The notes beneath the pieces were generated by a model. The model was given only the letters and a program-made list of their open reading frames with translations, searched no databases and was not told where the DNA came from. Of a stretch of DNA of 64,000 bases, positions 33,834 to 43,070 are shown piece after piece. The first letter of the stretch is position 1, and every line of letters starts with the position of its first letter. Location of the stretch: positions 124,001 to 188,000 of the forward strand of contig CAZHYQ010000003.1 of NCBI GenBank assembly GCA_964536805.1, written 5' to 3'. The DNA is from Longilinea sp964536805 (lineage in GTDB: Bacteria > Chloroflexota > Anaerolineae > Anaerolineales > Anaerolineaceae). A program made the translations under genes and the position numbers.

Positions 33834-34121
33834 ATGCGTACATATGAGGTTATTCTGATTGTCCACCCAGACCTGGACGAGGCCGCACTGACCGGCGTCG
33901 TCGACAAGACAAAGGGTTGGATCACTGACGCTGGCGGCACTGTTGACAAAGTCGATATGTGGGGAAAGCGGCATCTGGCTTTTTCCATCAAGAAGCAGCG
34001 CGATGGTCAATATGTAATGATACAGGCTCAACTAGAACCTTCGGCCACAGCCGAATTGGACCGCAATCTGCGGTTCCTTGAGCCCGTAATCCGGTTTATG
34101 ATTGCCAATAAAGACGAATAA
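33834..34121 (+). CDS. rpsF: 30S ribosomal protein S6
   Basis: A 95-residue S6 with the typical start MRTYEVILIVHPDLDE, WGKRHLAFSIKKQRDGQYVMIQ and LRFLEPVIRFMI. It binds S18 on the platform of the 30S subunit. First gene of rpsF-ssb-rpsR, the common bacterial order; rplI, often fourth, is not here. AGGAGG at 33820-33825 is partly inside the leader stem. Confidence 0.97.
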   Translation: MRTYEVILIVHPDLDEAALTGVVDKTKGWITDAGGTVDKVDMWGKRHLAFSIKKQRDGQYVMIQAQLEPSATAELDRNLRFLEPVIRFMIANKDE

Positions 34122-34161
34122 ACCATTTTTGGCGAGCGTAGTTCGTAATGGAGTAAGCAAC

Positions 34162-34566
34162 ATGAGTCGGGGATTGAACAAGGTCATGATCATTGGACAT
34201 CTTGGGCGCGATCCCGAGATGCGGTACACCCCCTCAGGCCGGCCTGTCACTACATTTACTGTTGCCACAAGCCGCACCTGGAATACAGCCGATGGAGAGC
34301 GCCACACTGAAACCGAATGGTTTAATGTGGTTACATGGGGAAATCTTGCAGAAATTTGCAAACAATACCTCACCAAAGGCCAACAGGTGTACATTGAGGG
34401 CCGCCTTCAAACCCGCCGCTGGGATGATTCCGATGGTGTGAAACACACCAGTGTGGAAATTGTTGCCAACGAAATGATGATCCTGGGCGAACGACGCGAC
34501 GCCTCTCAAGCTCAAAGCGGTGAACCGCTGGCGAGCGATGAAATTGAAGATGAGTATCCATTCTAG
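34162..34566 (+). CDS. ssb: Single-stranded DNA-binding protein
   Basis: ATG 34162 with GGAGTAA upstream gives 134 residues. The OB fold occupies about 1-105 (NKVMIIGHLGRDPEMRYTPSG, TEWFNVVTWGNLAEICKQYL, GRLQTRRWDDSDG). A short acidic tail ends DEIEDEYPF, matching the SSB C-terminal peptide that recruits repair proteins. The tail is shorter than in many species. Confidence 0.97.
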   Translation: MSRGLNKVMIIGHLGRDPEMRYTPSGRPVTTFTVATSRTWNTADGERHTETEWFNVVTWGNLAEICKQYLTKGQQVYIEGRLQTRRWDDSDGVKHTSVEIVANEMMILGERRDASQAQSGEPLASDEIEDEYPF

Positions 34567-34577
34567 GAGTAAGTACG

Positions 34578-34862
34578 ATGACTGATGACCGCCAGGTTGA
34601 GAACGACCAGCAGATGGGCGGCGGACCACGCCGTTTCACCCCGCGTCCCAAAATCTGCCAGTTCTGCGCCGATAAAAATGCAACCATCGATTACAAAGCA
34701 GCCGATATGCTTCGCCGTTTTGTAACCGAAGAAGGTAAAATCCGCCCTCGCCGCCAGACGGGCACCTGCGCCCGCCATCAACGCGCTTTAGCCCGTGCCA
34801 TCAAACGCGCTCGCTATATTGCGTTGATTTCCTACGTCGGCGAAGCATGGAACGATCGCTAA
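34578..34862 (+). CDS. rpsR: 30S ribosomal protein S18, cysteine-containing form
   Basis: A 94-residue S18. The N-terminal ICQFCADKN (C-x2-C) plus GTCARHQRALARAIKRARY give Cys/Cys/Cys/His, the potential zinc-binding form of S18. The last gene of the ribosomal trio. The following gene starts 72 bases later without an obvious terminator. Confidence 0.96.
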   Translation: MTDDRQVENDQQMGGGPRRFTPRPKICQFCADKNATIDYKAADMLRRFVTEEGKIRPRRQTGTCARHQRALARAIKRARYIALISYVGEAWNDR

Positions 34863-34934
34863 TCGATTGACAGACTCGCTTGGGGCATCAGGCTATTGCC
34901 TTTTGCCCCTTATTTGTATTCAAAGGTCGCCCGA

Positions 34935-36227
34935 ATGGCCAAAACTGATTCAACAAAAATTGTCACAAAGAAGCATCAAGCCCGTCTTGACCGCGAAAAA
35001 ACACAACGCCGGTATATCCTGTTGGGAACGATCCTCGTAGCTGTCTTGGTCATCCTGACCATCGGTTACGGCATACTCGATTCGCTTTTTTTGAAGGAAG
35101 TCCGCCCGGTTGCCAAGGTGGATGGACAAGCCATCACCGCCCGCGATTTTGTCGGGCAGGTCCGCTATCAGCGCTATACGCTGGTCAACCAGGTTGTCCA
35201 ACTCAGCCAGTTTGGCGAATATTTCCAGCAGAACATCCAGCAAGCAAAAGCCTACCTGGATAATCCGGAATATCTGGGGCAGCAAATACTGGATAGGATG
35301 ATCAATGATGTGGTAATCGCCAAAGAAGCCAAAGCCCGCAATGTAAGCGTAAGCGATGCAGAGCTTGAAAAGGAATTGGAAGCTGGCTTCTCCTATTATC
35401 CCGATGGCACATCCACGCCGACAGTCACGCCGACAGCCTTTTCCACAGGCACGCCAGGACCGACACAAATGGCATTGGTACCTCCAACAGCCACTCCTGG
35501 CCCGACAGACACGCCGACGGAACCAGCTGTGCCTGCCACACCAACCATGGCACCCACCGCAACTGCTGCACCTACAGCAACCGCGACAGGCCCAACTGCC
35601 ACAATTGAACCCACCTGGACCCCCATCCCGACTCCAACCGAGATCACGTTGGAGGGGTATAAGACGCTTTATAGCGATTACGTGAAACAGTTGACTGCTG
35701 TCAATATTTCCGAGAGAACTTTGCGGAATTTATATCGCGCCAACCTGCTTCAGAAGAAAATGTTTGACCTGATTACCTCTGATATCGCTCCAATTCAGGA
35801 ACAGGTATGGGCGCGCCATATCCTTGTCGCTACAGAGGACGAAGCCAAGGCTGTTCTGGACCGGCTGAATAAGGGCGAGAATTGGAATACCATTGCAGCC
35901 GAGGTTTCCATTGATTCCTCCAACGCTACCACTGGCGGTGACCTAGGCTGGTTCCCGCGCGGAATCATGGTCAAAGAATTCGAAGATGCCGCATTTGCTT
36001 TGGGCATCGGAGAAATCAGCCAACCTGTCAAAACGGACAATGGTTACCACATCATCCAGGTGATCGACCACCAGCAAGACCGGCCTCTGACTGCCTCCAT
36101 TCTTGATCAGGCCAAGCAGGCTGCCTGGTCAAAATGGCTGACCGATGTAAAAGCCACCATGAAGATCGAAACATTCGATTTATGGAAAGAAGTCAATCCC
36201 ACCGAACCGACCGTTCCGGCTGGATAA
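34935..36227 (+). CDS. Membrane-anchored PpiC/parvulin peptidyl-prolyl isomerase with Pro/Thr insert
   Basis: ATG 34935 is preferred over an ATG 39 bases upstream because of the AAAGGT ribosome site. The 430-residue protein has one membrane anchor (about 28-50), a SurA-like N-terminal domain and a parvulin domain at about 290-390: VWARHILVATEDEAKAVLDRL, GGDLGWFPRGIMVKEFEDAAFAL, and DNGYHIIQVID. A low-complexity Pro/Thr/Ala stretch of about 80 residues (about 155-235) interrupts the SurA-like region. It probably folds exported proteins outside the membrane. Confidence 0.9.
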   Translation: MAKTDSTKIVTKKHQARLDREKTQRRYILLGTILVAVLVILTIGYGILDSLFLKEVRPVAKVDGQAITARDFVGQVRYQRYTLVNQVVQLSQFGEYFQQNIQQAKAYLDNPEYLGQQILDRMINDVVIAKEAKARNVSVSDAELEKELEAGFSYYPDGTSTPTVTPTAFSTGTPGPTQMALVPPTATPGPTDTPTEPAVPATPTMAPTATAAPTATATGPTATIEPTWTPIPTPTEITLEGYKTLYSDYVKQLTAVNISERTLRNLYRANLLQKKMFDLITSDIAPIQEQVWARHILVATEDEAKAVLDRLNKGENWNTIAAEVSIDSSNATTGGDLGWFPRGIMVKEFEDAAFALGIGEISQPVKTDNGYHIIQVIDHQQDRPLTASILDQAKQAAWSKWLTDVKATMKIETFDLWKEVNPTEPTVPAG

Positions 36228-36247
36228 ACAATTTCCACCCAGAAAAC

Positions 36248-36282
36248 AAAAAGGAGTTTGGACATCCAAACTCCTTTTTATT
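36248..36282. terminator. Terminator between the PpiC gene and smc
   Basis: AAAAAGGAGTTTG and its complement form a perfect 13-bp stem with a 6-base loop. T-runs occur at both ends when read on either strand, so it can stop both converging transcripts. Confidence 0.9.
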
Positions 36283-36297
36283 ATTTCTACAATTGAG

Positions 36298-39200
36298 TTA
36301 CCGGACCATTTCCTCGCCGACTTCATCCAGGCGCAAACTAATCATCTGGCTGGCCGAATCCCGCCCCATGGTGATGCCGTAAATGACATCGGCAATCTGA
36401 ACGGTATTGCGGTTATGCGTAATCACAATGAATTGAGTGGTCTCGCTGAGCTCACGCAGCAGGTCGCAGAACCGGCCAACATTCGCTTCATCAAGCATTG
36501 CGTCCACCTCGTCCATTACGCAAAACGGAGTCGGCGATACTTTTAGCAACGAGAAAATCAGCGCCACCGCCGTTAAGCTGCGTTCGCCGCCTGAAAGCAG
36601 CGATAATCCCTGCTCACGCCGGCCTGGCAGACGCGCCTCAATATCGATGCCCGTTTCAGTGACGTTTTCGGCATCGGTCAGGATCAACCTGGCCGATCCC
36701 CCGCCGAATAAGCGTGTGAACATCTCACGGAATTCTATCGCCACGGCGTCAAAGGTCTTGCGGAATTCGCGCTTCATCAATTCGTCCAACTCGGCGATGA
36801 CTTCCCGCAAATCCACATCAGCTTTCTTGAGATCCGCTACCTGCCGGGTCAAAAATTCAAAGCGTTCCTTGACGGATCGGAACTCAGCCTGAGCTTCCGG
36901 GTTGATCGCCCCCAGGCGGCGTAACTGGGCGCGCTGCCGGCTAATGGCTTCTTCAATTTCCGGGGATAATTCGCGAACCTTTGGCAATTCCTGCACCATG
37001 CCGTCCAAGGGCAGAGGTGTTTGTCCGACATTTTCGCCGGTATATTCCAGGGCCACCAGGCCAAAATCCTCCTCGATCCTCCGCCGCAACGAATCAATCG
37101 ATTCGCTAATTCGCGCCATTTCAAGCTGCGCCTGGGTGGAATACCGGTCTGCCAGCGAGACGCCTTGCTGGACGGCCATCTGATCGCCGAGCAAATCATT
37201 GTATTGCTTATCCAAAGCAGTCAGCGATTTTTCGGCCGGGTCAATTTGGAGCTGCAAAGCTTCCATGGCTTCATTGACCCGGCTCTCCTCCTGGTGAAGT
37301 TGATCCTTCTCCAGGTCCATTTTTTCATGCGCAGTTCGCAATTCCAATTTGCGCTGGAGCAGAGCTCTGTGCAGGTTTCTGCCAGTTTCAAGCGTCAGTT
37401 GGTATTCCTCTAGGCGACGCGTTGTTTCGCGCAATGCCCGTTCAATGACCGCAGCATTGGTGGTCCAATGGGAAACCTGTTCCTGCGAATCATCCAGGGG
37501 TAACCCGGCCAATAGCCGAGTTAATTCCCGCACCTGATTGCCGGAATTTTCAATTTCTAAACCGGTATGTTTAAGAGTAGATTCGCCCTGTTTATACTCT
37601 TCATCTGACCGGCGAATTTGATCTTCCAAACTGGTTAATTGGCTTCGTTGGAAATCGCGCTGTTGGCGCGCCTGTTCCTGTTCCAGATTGGCCTGTTGTA
37701 AAACCTGGCTGGAAAGGGTTAATTCTTGCCCAGCCTGGCGAAAAGCCTTGTCCAGCTCCTGGCGTAAATCCCTTTCGCGCACCAGACTTTCATCAAAATT
37801 CCGGGTTGCCGCCTGAGCTTCAGCCAGTTGTTTTTCAGAATCTGACAGAGCATCCTGCAATTCGCGCAATTGACGCGGACGTGCAATTACGCTGGCGCGC
37901 GGTTCACGACCTGCCACCACACTGCCAATCCCTGAGAAAACCTCGCCTTTCAGGGTAACCACGCGGGCGTTTGGAGGCAAATGAATGGCCAAACGGCGGG
38001 CACCAGCCCGACTCCGTGAAACAAGAACTTGCCCCAACAACAGGCGAATGACCGGGAGGAGTTCAGGCGGTGCTTTCACCAGGTTGCTGGCAACATCCAC
38101 CAGATCTTCATCTTTCAGAGTCGATAGATCCTTGGAGGATTTCACCCAATCAATCGGAAGCAGAATCGCGCGGCCGGTTTCGTTGTTCGCCAGGAAGTCG
38201 AGGGCTGATTCAGGATCGGTGCCAGCATCGACCAGGATGGCATCCAGGTGTTCGCCCAGAGCCCCGGCAATGGCGGCTTCATATTCTGCCGGGACATCCA
38301 ATAAACCGCTTAATGCGCGAAAACTGCCATTCAATTTCTTCTGGCTGACAGCCTGCAAAAGAAGACGTGCGCCCTGGTTTAATCCGGCCATTGACTGTTC
38401 GGCTTGTTCCAATATGCCAATCTGCCCAACCAGACGCAAACGCTCCGTTTCAATACGATCGCATTGATCCTGGTGTCGTTTCCGATCATTCTCAATTTCA
38501 GCTATGCGCGCTTGTTGCTGTTGTAATCGGTTTTCTGTTTCCTTACGGTGGTCTTCAGCCAACGCAGAGTCGTTCTTTACCTTTGAAAATTTCGTCTGAG
38601 CTTGCTTCAAGGTTGTTTCAGCATTTTCAATGGTTTTCAACAAAGTGTCACGACTGTGTTGCAGGTTGCCAATTCGGTTTTGCAGCTCATCCTGATGGGC
38701 TTTTTGCTGCACCTGTCGCGTTTCAGCCCCAGCCAGCTGCCGGCGGGCATCACGCAATTTTTGATCAATGGTTTCCCGCTCCTTTTGCCGTTCCTGCAAA
38801 GCCTTGCGGGCTGAATCAACCTGAGTCCTTGCGTCATCCAACTCGGTTTTCAAACGTTCTTCTTCCAAAACCAATCCATCCAGGCGGTTCTGCCGCGATT
38901 TTTCTTCTTCCTCCTGGCGCGTCAGATCACCCTCCAGGATCGTTCCTTGTTCCACCAGGGCCCGCTTGCGTTCATCCAGCACTGCCAATTCACGGCTTTG
39001 CTTTTCCCGCTGGTTGTGTAATTCGGCGGATTGTACATGCCATGCGTTTAATTGACCTCGCAGTTCCTGCAATTGACTGCGCACAGCATTCAATTTCTGT
39101 TCAACGCTTTCCAGTTTTTCGCGTGCCTGTGACAAACGCGCCTCCTGCGCGCGGGCAGATTCCCGCGCAAGCAGCAGATCGCCCTGGGTGCGGTGCCAGT

Positions 39201-39903
39201 GGTAACCGTACCATTCCCGCAATGAACCACGCAAGTCAGCCGTAATCCGGTCATATTCGTTGGCTCGTTGGGCTTGTTTTTCCAGACTCTTCAAGCGGGG
39301 TTCGAGTTCACTGAGAATATCCAACACGCGTTCCAGGTTGCGGCGCGTTTGATCCAGCCGGTTGAGCGATTCCTCGCGCCGACTGCGGTAAAGCCCAATG
39401 CCGGCTGCTTCCTCAAAGAAACGGCGGCGCTCGTCGGGTTTTAGCGATAAAGCTGCGTCCACCAGACCCTGCCCGATTATGGTGTAAGTACGCTCCGCCA
39501 ATCCAGACTGCGCCAGCAATTCAGAAATCTCCTTCAAGCGTACGCGCTGCCCATTCAACAAATACTCGTTATTGCCATCACGGTAGGCACGCCGGGTAAT
39601 TTCCACCTCTGAAAAATCGATTGGCAGCCAGCCGTCATCATTGTCAAAGGTAATCGCCGCGGAGGCCATGCCAGCACGGGGGCGAAACTCCGAACCTGCA
39701 AAGATCATATCTTCCGTCTTGCGGCCGCGCAGCAGGCTGTAGGATTGCTCCCCCAATACCCAACGCAAGGAATCAGCGATATTTGATTTCCCCGAACCGT
39801 TTGGGCCAACAATGGCGGTAATCCGCCCGGGAAATTCCAGTTGGATTCGGCTGGCGAAGGTTTTGTACCCGTGTAATTCTAATTTCTTAAGCCGAGGTAA
39901 CAT
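36298..39903 (-). CDS. smc: Chromosome segregation protein SMC
   Basis: Condensin ATPase organising the chromosome together with ScpA and ScpB. The start at 39903 has AGGAG upstream; an open frame continuing to 40131 has no conserved sequence and overlaps rnc. The 1201-residue protein has Walker A GPNGSGKS (33-40), long coiled coils on each side of a hinge (about 505-690, including GALGEHLDAILVDAG), and the C-terminal LSGGERSL signature with Walker B FCVMDEVDAMLDE. It is the last gene of the moaC-to-smc operon; scpA is divergent at the other end. Confidence 0.97.
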   Translation of the reverse strand: MLPRLKKLELHGYKTFASRIQLEFPGRITAIVGPNGSGKSNIADSLRWVLGEQSYSLLRGRKTEDMIFAGSEFRPRAGMASAAITFDNDDGWLPIDFSEVEITRRAYRDGNNEYLLNGQRVRLKEISELLAQSGLAERTYTIIGQGLVDAALSLKPDERRRFFEEAAGIGLYRSRREESLNRLDQTRRNLERVLDILSELEPRLKSLEKQAQRANEYDRITADLRGSLREWYGYHWHRTQGDLLLARESARAQEARLSQAREKLESVEQKLNAVRSQLQELRGQLNAWHVQSAELHNQREKQSRELAVLDERKRALVEQGTILEGDLTRQEEEEKSRQNRLDGLVLEEERLKTELDDARTQVDSARKALQERQKERETIDQKLRDARRQLAGAETRQVQQKAHQDELQNRIGNLQHSRDTLLKTIENAETTLKQAQTKFSKVKNDSALAEDHRKETENRLQQQQARIAEIENDRKRHQDQCDRIETERLRLVGQIGILEQAEQSMAGLNQGARLLLQAVSQKKLNGSFRALSGLLDVPAEYEAAIAGALGEHLDAILVDAGTDPESALDFLANNETGRAILLPIDWVKSSKDLSTLKDEDLVDVASNLVKAPPELLPVIRLLLGQVLVSRSRAGARRLAIHLPPNARVVTLKGEVFSGIGSVVAGREPRASVIARPRQLRELQDALSDSEKQLAEAQAATRNFDESLVRERDLRQELDKAFRQAGQELTLSSQVLQQANLEQEQARQQRDFQRSQLTSLEDQIRRSDEEYKQGESTLKHTGLEIENSGNQVRELTRLLAGLPLDDSQEQVSHWTTNAAVIERALRETTRRLEEYQLTLETGRNLHRALLQRKLELRTAHEKMDLEKDQLHQEESRVNEAMEALQLQIDPAEKSLTALDKQYNDLLGDQMAVQQGVSLADRYSTQAQLEMARISESIDSLRRRIEEDFGLVALEYTGENVGQTPLPLDGMVQELPKVRELSPEIEEAISRQRAQLRRLGAINPEAQAEFRSVKERFEFLTRQVADLKKADVDLREVIAELDELMKREFRKTFDAVAIEFREMFTRLFGGGSARLILTDAENVTETGIDIEARLPGRREQGLSLLSGGERSLTAVALIFSLLKVSPTPFCVMDEVDAMLDEANVGRFCDLLRELSETTQFIVITHNRNTVQIADVIYGITMGRDSASQMISLRLDEVGEEMVR

Positions 39904-39935
39904 GCAGCTCCTGAATTTGCTAAATTTGTCCCGGC

Positions 39936-40727
39936 CTAATCCATCAGCCCTAATTGAATCAATGCATCCTGAGCAGCAACTTTTGCTGCCGCCTGCTTGC
40001 TGTGTCCCATTCCGCTGCCCTTCACCTCGCCGGTGATCAGTACATCCACCGCGAACATTTTCGAATGATCCGGCCCGGTGGCGCTGCGCGTGATGTATTG
40101 CGGTGCCGGGAATCCCTGTGATTGTGCCCATTCTTGCAGCATGCTCTTCGAATCTTCATTTTTTCGATTTGCCAGGATTTCATCCGCTGATGATTCCAAA
40201 AGGGGACCGATGAAGCGCATGACCCCGTCGATGCCGGAATCAAGGTAAATGGCGCCAACCACAGCTTCGAAGGTATCGCATAACAACGCCGGGCGTTCGC
40301 GGCCGCCTGCAGCCGTTTCTCCGCGCCCCAAACGCATGGCGCCGCCCAGATCGATCTGGCGGGCAAACTCGGCCAATTGTTCGGTATGGACAAGGGCCGA
40401 GCGCATGCGCGTCAGATCGCCTTCATGCATCTCCGGGTAGCGGTTATATAGCCAGGCTCCGACGGTGAAATCCAATACGGCATCGCCTAAAAACTCCAAC
40501 CGTTCATTATCTTCAAGAGCCTCTGAATGTTCGTTCAGGTAAGAACGATGAGTTAACGCCCGGCTCAATAAAAGCCAGTCATTAAATTTCAAATTCAGGC
40601 GGGCAGCCAGTTCTTGCGGCGTTTCACGCAGCCCCACCGGATTGGGCAAAAGGTCCACAGGTTCCTCCCGGAACTCAGGGGGCGCCAGCCACCTCAACCT
40701 GGTCGGCTCAGGTAGCTTGCGATCCAT
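39936..40727 (-). CDS. rnc: Ribonuclease III
   Basis: Cleaves double-stranded RNA in rRNA and mRNA maturation. The catalytic domain carries DNERLEFLGDAVLDF and DTFEAVVGAIYLD; the dsRNA-binding domain ends GMGHSKQAAAKVAAQDAL. About 40 residues precede the usual start region as a Pro-rich extension. ATG 40727 is preferred to TTG 40736 on weak ribosome-site grounds. It lies 32 bases before smc, a pairing common in bacteria. Confidence 0.95.
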   Translation of the reverse strand: MDRKLPEPTRLRWLAPPEFREEPVDLLPNPVGLRETPQELAARLNLKFNDWLLLSRALTHRSYLNEHSEALEDNERLEFLGDAVLDFTVGAWLYNRYPEMHEGDLTRMRSALVHTEQLAEFARQIDLGGAMRLGRGETAAGGRERPALLCDTFEAVVGAIYLDSGIDGVMRFIGPLLESSADEILANRKNEDSKSMLQEWAQSQGFPAPQYITRSATGPDHSKMFAVDVLITGEVKGSGMGHSKQAAAKVAAQDALIQLGLMD

Positions 40728-40738
40728 CAGTTCCAATA

Positions 40739-41839
40739 TTAAGAAATGATTGGTTTAACCTTATAGCCAGATCCTGAAAGAATCAGGATGATTGGTTCAG
40801 GTATTTTACCCGATAATTGGCAAAAAGCGGACCAGACTAAGGCCGATGTTGGCTCTACATAAAGCCCCTTGCGGGCTAAGTCATCTACGGCCGGAAGGAT
40901 TTGGTCTTCGTCAACCGCCAGAAAAGTCCCTTGGTCGGGTGCAATCTCGCGCAGCAAAGCTTCAACCCTTACCGGCTGACGAACCCGTACCCCCTCCGCA
41001 ACCGTGGTCCCTTCTTTGACCGTCTCCATCGCCTCGAGACCATGCTCAAAAGCCGCAACAACCGGCGAGCAGGCGGCTGCCTGAACGCCGACGAAATATG
41101 GCAGGCGTATGATCAAATTTTGATTTTTCAAAGAGGCAAAACCGCGCCTGACCCCCAAAAGCAATCCGCCGTGCCCGACCGGTGCGATAACCGTTCCAAT
41201 TTCGCCCGCGGCCTGCCATAATTCATAGGCAATGGTCGCGATTCCAGCCAGGCCGAAGGGCAGGTACGCATGGCTGGCATATGGAACGCCGCTTTGAGCT
41301 TCCGCCAGAACTGCCTGAGCAGCTGCCGATCGCGGCCCTGGAATGGAATGTAAATCGGCGCCATACCGTTCGATTTGAATGCGTTTCGGCCCGGAGGCCG
41401 ACTCAGGCACGTATACCCTGGCCCTGATGCCTGCCCGGGCAGCATATGCCGCAAAGGACGCCCCGGCGTTGCCGGAAGAATCCTCCACCGCTTCAGCCAT
41501 GCCCCGTGAAAGCAACTGACTGATCAGCACAGCACTGCCGCGATCCTTGTACGATCCGGTTGGATTCAGATATTCAAGCTTGAAACCTACCCTGCGAACC
41601 TCAATTTCATCCCAGAGGAGCGGGGTCAGCCCTTCCCCCAGGCTGACCACCGGAGAAGAATCTGGCAATTCGAAAGCATGGCGGAAGCGCCACAAACCGG
41701 GTAAGGTGGGTTCGACATTTTCAGGATTAAATCCGGGAGGGCCGTCAAAATCAAAAATGCCGCCGCAATCCGGACAGCGAAATGGAACGCCTTGATCGGG
41801 GTATGGTTTGAAACAGGATGTGCAGCGAATCAGGCTCAT
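40739..41839 (-). CDS. Threonine-synthase-like PLP enzyme with zinc ribbon
   Basis: A 366-residue fold-type II PLP enzyme. The N-terminus has a zinc ribbon, C-x2-C at 6-9 and 22-25 (RCTSCFKPYPDQGVPFRCPDC). The Schiff-base lysine lies in NPTGSYKDRGS, the cofactor phosphate loop is probably VGHGGLLLG, and DSSGNAGAS binds the substrate. It makes threonine from O-phosphohomoserine if it is a true ThrC; related enzymes act on other amino acids, so the substrate is not certain. It sits 6 bases after the moaD-moaE fusion. Confidence 0.85.
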   Translation of the reverse strand: MSLIRCTSCFKPYPDQGVPFRCPDCGGIFDFDGPPGFNPENVEPTLPGLWRFRHAFELPDSSPVVSLGEGLTPLLWDEIEVRRVGFKLEYLNPTGSYKDRGSAVLISQLLSRGMAEAVEDSSGNAGASFAAYAARAGIRARVYVPESASGPKRIQIERYGADLHSIPGPRSAAAQAVLAEAQSGVPYASHAYLPFGLAGIATIAYELWQAAGEIGTVIAPVGHGGLLLGVRRGFASLKNQNLIIRLPYFVGVQAAACSPVVAAFEHGLEAMETVKEGTTVAEGVRVRQPVRVEALLREIAPDQGTFLAVDEDQILPAVDDLARKGLYVEPTSALVWSAFCQLSGKIPEPIILILSGSGYKVKPIIS

Positions 41840-41845
41840 GCCGGG

Positions 41846-42547
41846 TCAATCGCCTTTTTGGGGATGATATTTGCCCTCAACCCACTCCCCGCCGTCCGGA
41901 CTGATTTCTTTTTTCCACACCGGGACGATTTCTTTTAAGCGGTCGATACCGTAGCGAGCAGCCTCGAAACATCCTGTGTCGCGGTGCGCTGCAGAACAGG
42001 CAACCAGCACAGTCGGGGTGCCGGGATCAAGGGGGCCGATGCGCTGAACGATGGCAATGCCTTCCACAGCCGGCCAGCTTTGACGGATTTCATCAGCCAC
42101 CTGCGCCATTTTTGTTTCGGCCATCGGCGCGTAAGCTTCATATTCCAATCGGATTGTTTCGTGCGCCTCGCCGCGCAAGGTGCTTCCGCGTACGATGCCA
42201 GTAAAAACAGCTACTGCCCCTGTCGTGGGGAGCGTCACACTTTTTACCAGTTCATTCAGGTCCAAAACGTCGTTGGTAATCTGAACAATCGTCGGAAAAC
42301 CATTTCCGCCCGAAACAGGCGGGAAAACCCCAACCTCCGCACCGTCAGGAACAGCATCGCCGTCAAAAGCAAATTGTTGGTTAATGGAGACCACTGAATT
42401 CTGCATCAGCGGCCCGATTGCCGGATATTGGCTCGCCAGTACGGATTTCAAATCTGCCACGGTGGCACTTCCCGGCAGCTTCACCATAACCTTGGATACG
42501 CCGGCTTTTTCTTTAAAATGCGCAAAGAAGAGGATGTTCACCTGCAT
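41846..42547 (-). CDS. Molybdopterin synthase, MoaD-MoaE fusion
   Basis: The 233-residue protein joins both subunits that put dithiolene sulfur into molybdopterin. Residues 1-81 are MoaD with the ubiquitin-like fold ending PPVSGG (Gly80-Gly81). From about 85 on it is MoaE, with AVFTGIVRGSTLRGE, LEYEAYAPMAETKM, CSAAHRDTGCFEAARYGIDRLKEIVPVWKKE. MoaD needs a free C-terminal Gly for thiocarboxylation, so cleavage after Gly81 is expected, as reported for mycobacterial MoaX. It follows moaC by 24 bases. Confidence 0.92.
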   Translation of the reverse strand: MQVNILFFAHFKEKAGVSKVMVKLPGSATVADLKSVLASQYPAIGPLMQNSVVSINQQFAFDGDAVPDGAEVGVFPPVSGGNGFPTIVQITNDVLDLNELVKSVTLPTTGAVAVFTGIVRGSTLRGEAHETIRLEYEAYAPMAETKMAQVADEIRQSWPAVEGIAIVQRIGPLDPGTPTVLVACSAAHRDTGCFEAARYGIDRLKEIVPVWKKEISPDGGEWVEGKYHPQKGD

Positions 42548-42571
42548 TTTAGCGTTTTCCTCTCCTGACCT

Positions 42572-43066
42572 TCATTCGTTGATGACATCGCCGCTGGTTC
42601 CGCCGTGTTTTTCTATCAGGCGGATATTTTGGATACGGCCGGTTTTTTCTACTGCCTTTACCATATCATACACAGTCAAAGCGGCCAGCGATACAGCCGT
42701 CAACGCTTCCATTTCCACCCCGGTCTTGCCAACGGTGACTACCCTGGCCTGGATTTTTACGCCCGGTAATTGGTCATCCAATTCTAATTCCACACTTACC
42801 TGATGGATCGGTATGGGATGGCATAATGGAATCAAATCCGAGGTACGTTTGGCAGCCATGACGCCGGCCAACTGCGCGACGGTCAACACATCGCCTTTTT
42901 TCATCAAACCCTGCCGGATTAAAGCAACCGTTTCCGCCTTGAGGGCAATTTCGCCGCTTGCAATTGCGGTTCGTTCCGATTCGGGTTTGGCTGCCACATT
43001 TACCATGTGTGCCTTTCCCGTTTCATCGATGTGCGTTAGTTTTTGGTCTTTTTCAGGCATGGTCAA
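42572..43066 (-). CDS. moaC: Cyclic pyranopterin monophosphate synthase MoaC
   Basis: Converts the MoaA product 3',8-cyclo-GTP to cyclic pyranopterin monophosphate in molybdenum cofactor synthesis. Motifs: GDVLTVAQLAGVMAAKRTSDLIPLCHPIPI, VTVGKTGVEMEALTAVS, and IEKHGG near the end. Two starts are possible: TTG 43066, with GAGGG five bases upstream, or ATG 43060, with TATAAT six bases upstream (leaderless). The region before it holds tandem palindromes (43071-43130). First gene of the moaC-moaDE-thrC-rnc-smc operon. Confidence 0.95.
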   Translation of the reverse strand: MTMPEKDQKLTHIDETGKAHMVNVAAKPESERTAIASGEIALKAETVALIRQGLMKKGDVLTVAQLAGVMAAKRTSDLIPLCHPIPIHQVSVELELDDQLPGVKIQARVVTVGKTGVEMEALTAVSLAALTVYDMVKAVEKTGRIQNIRLIEKHGGTSGDVINE

Positions 43067-43070
43067 ATTA

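Noticed and set aside
38367..39245. 292-codon antisense frame over smc
   Set aside because: It mirrors the coiled-coil codons of smc and has no recognisable domain or ribosome site.
39904..40131. N-terminal extension of smc
   Set aside because: The frame is open but lies inside rnc and its control region, has no SMC similarity, and a good AGGAG precedes ATG 39903.
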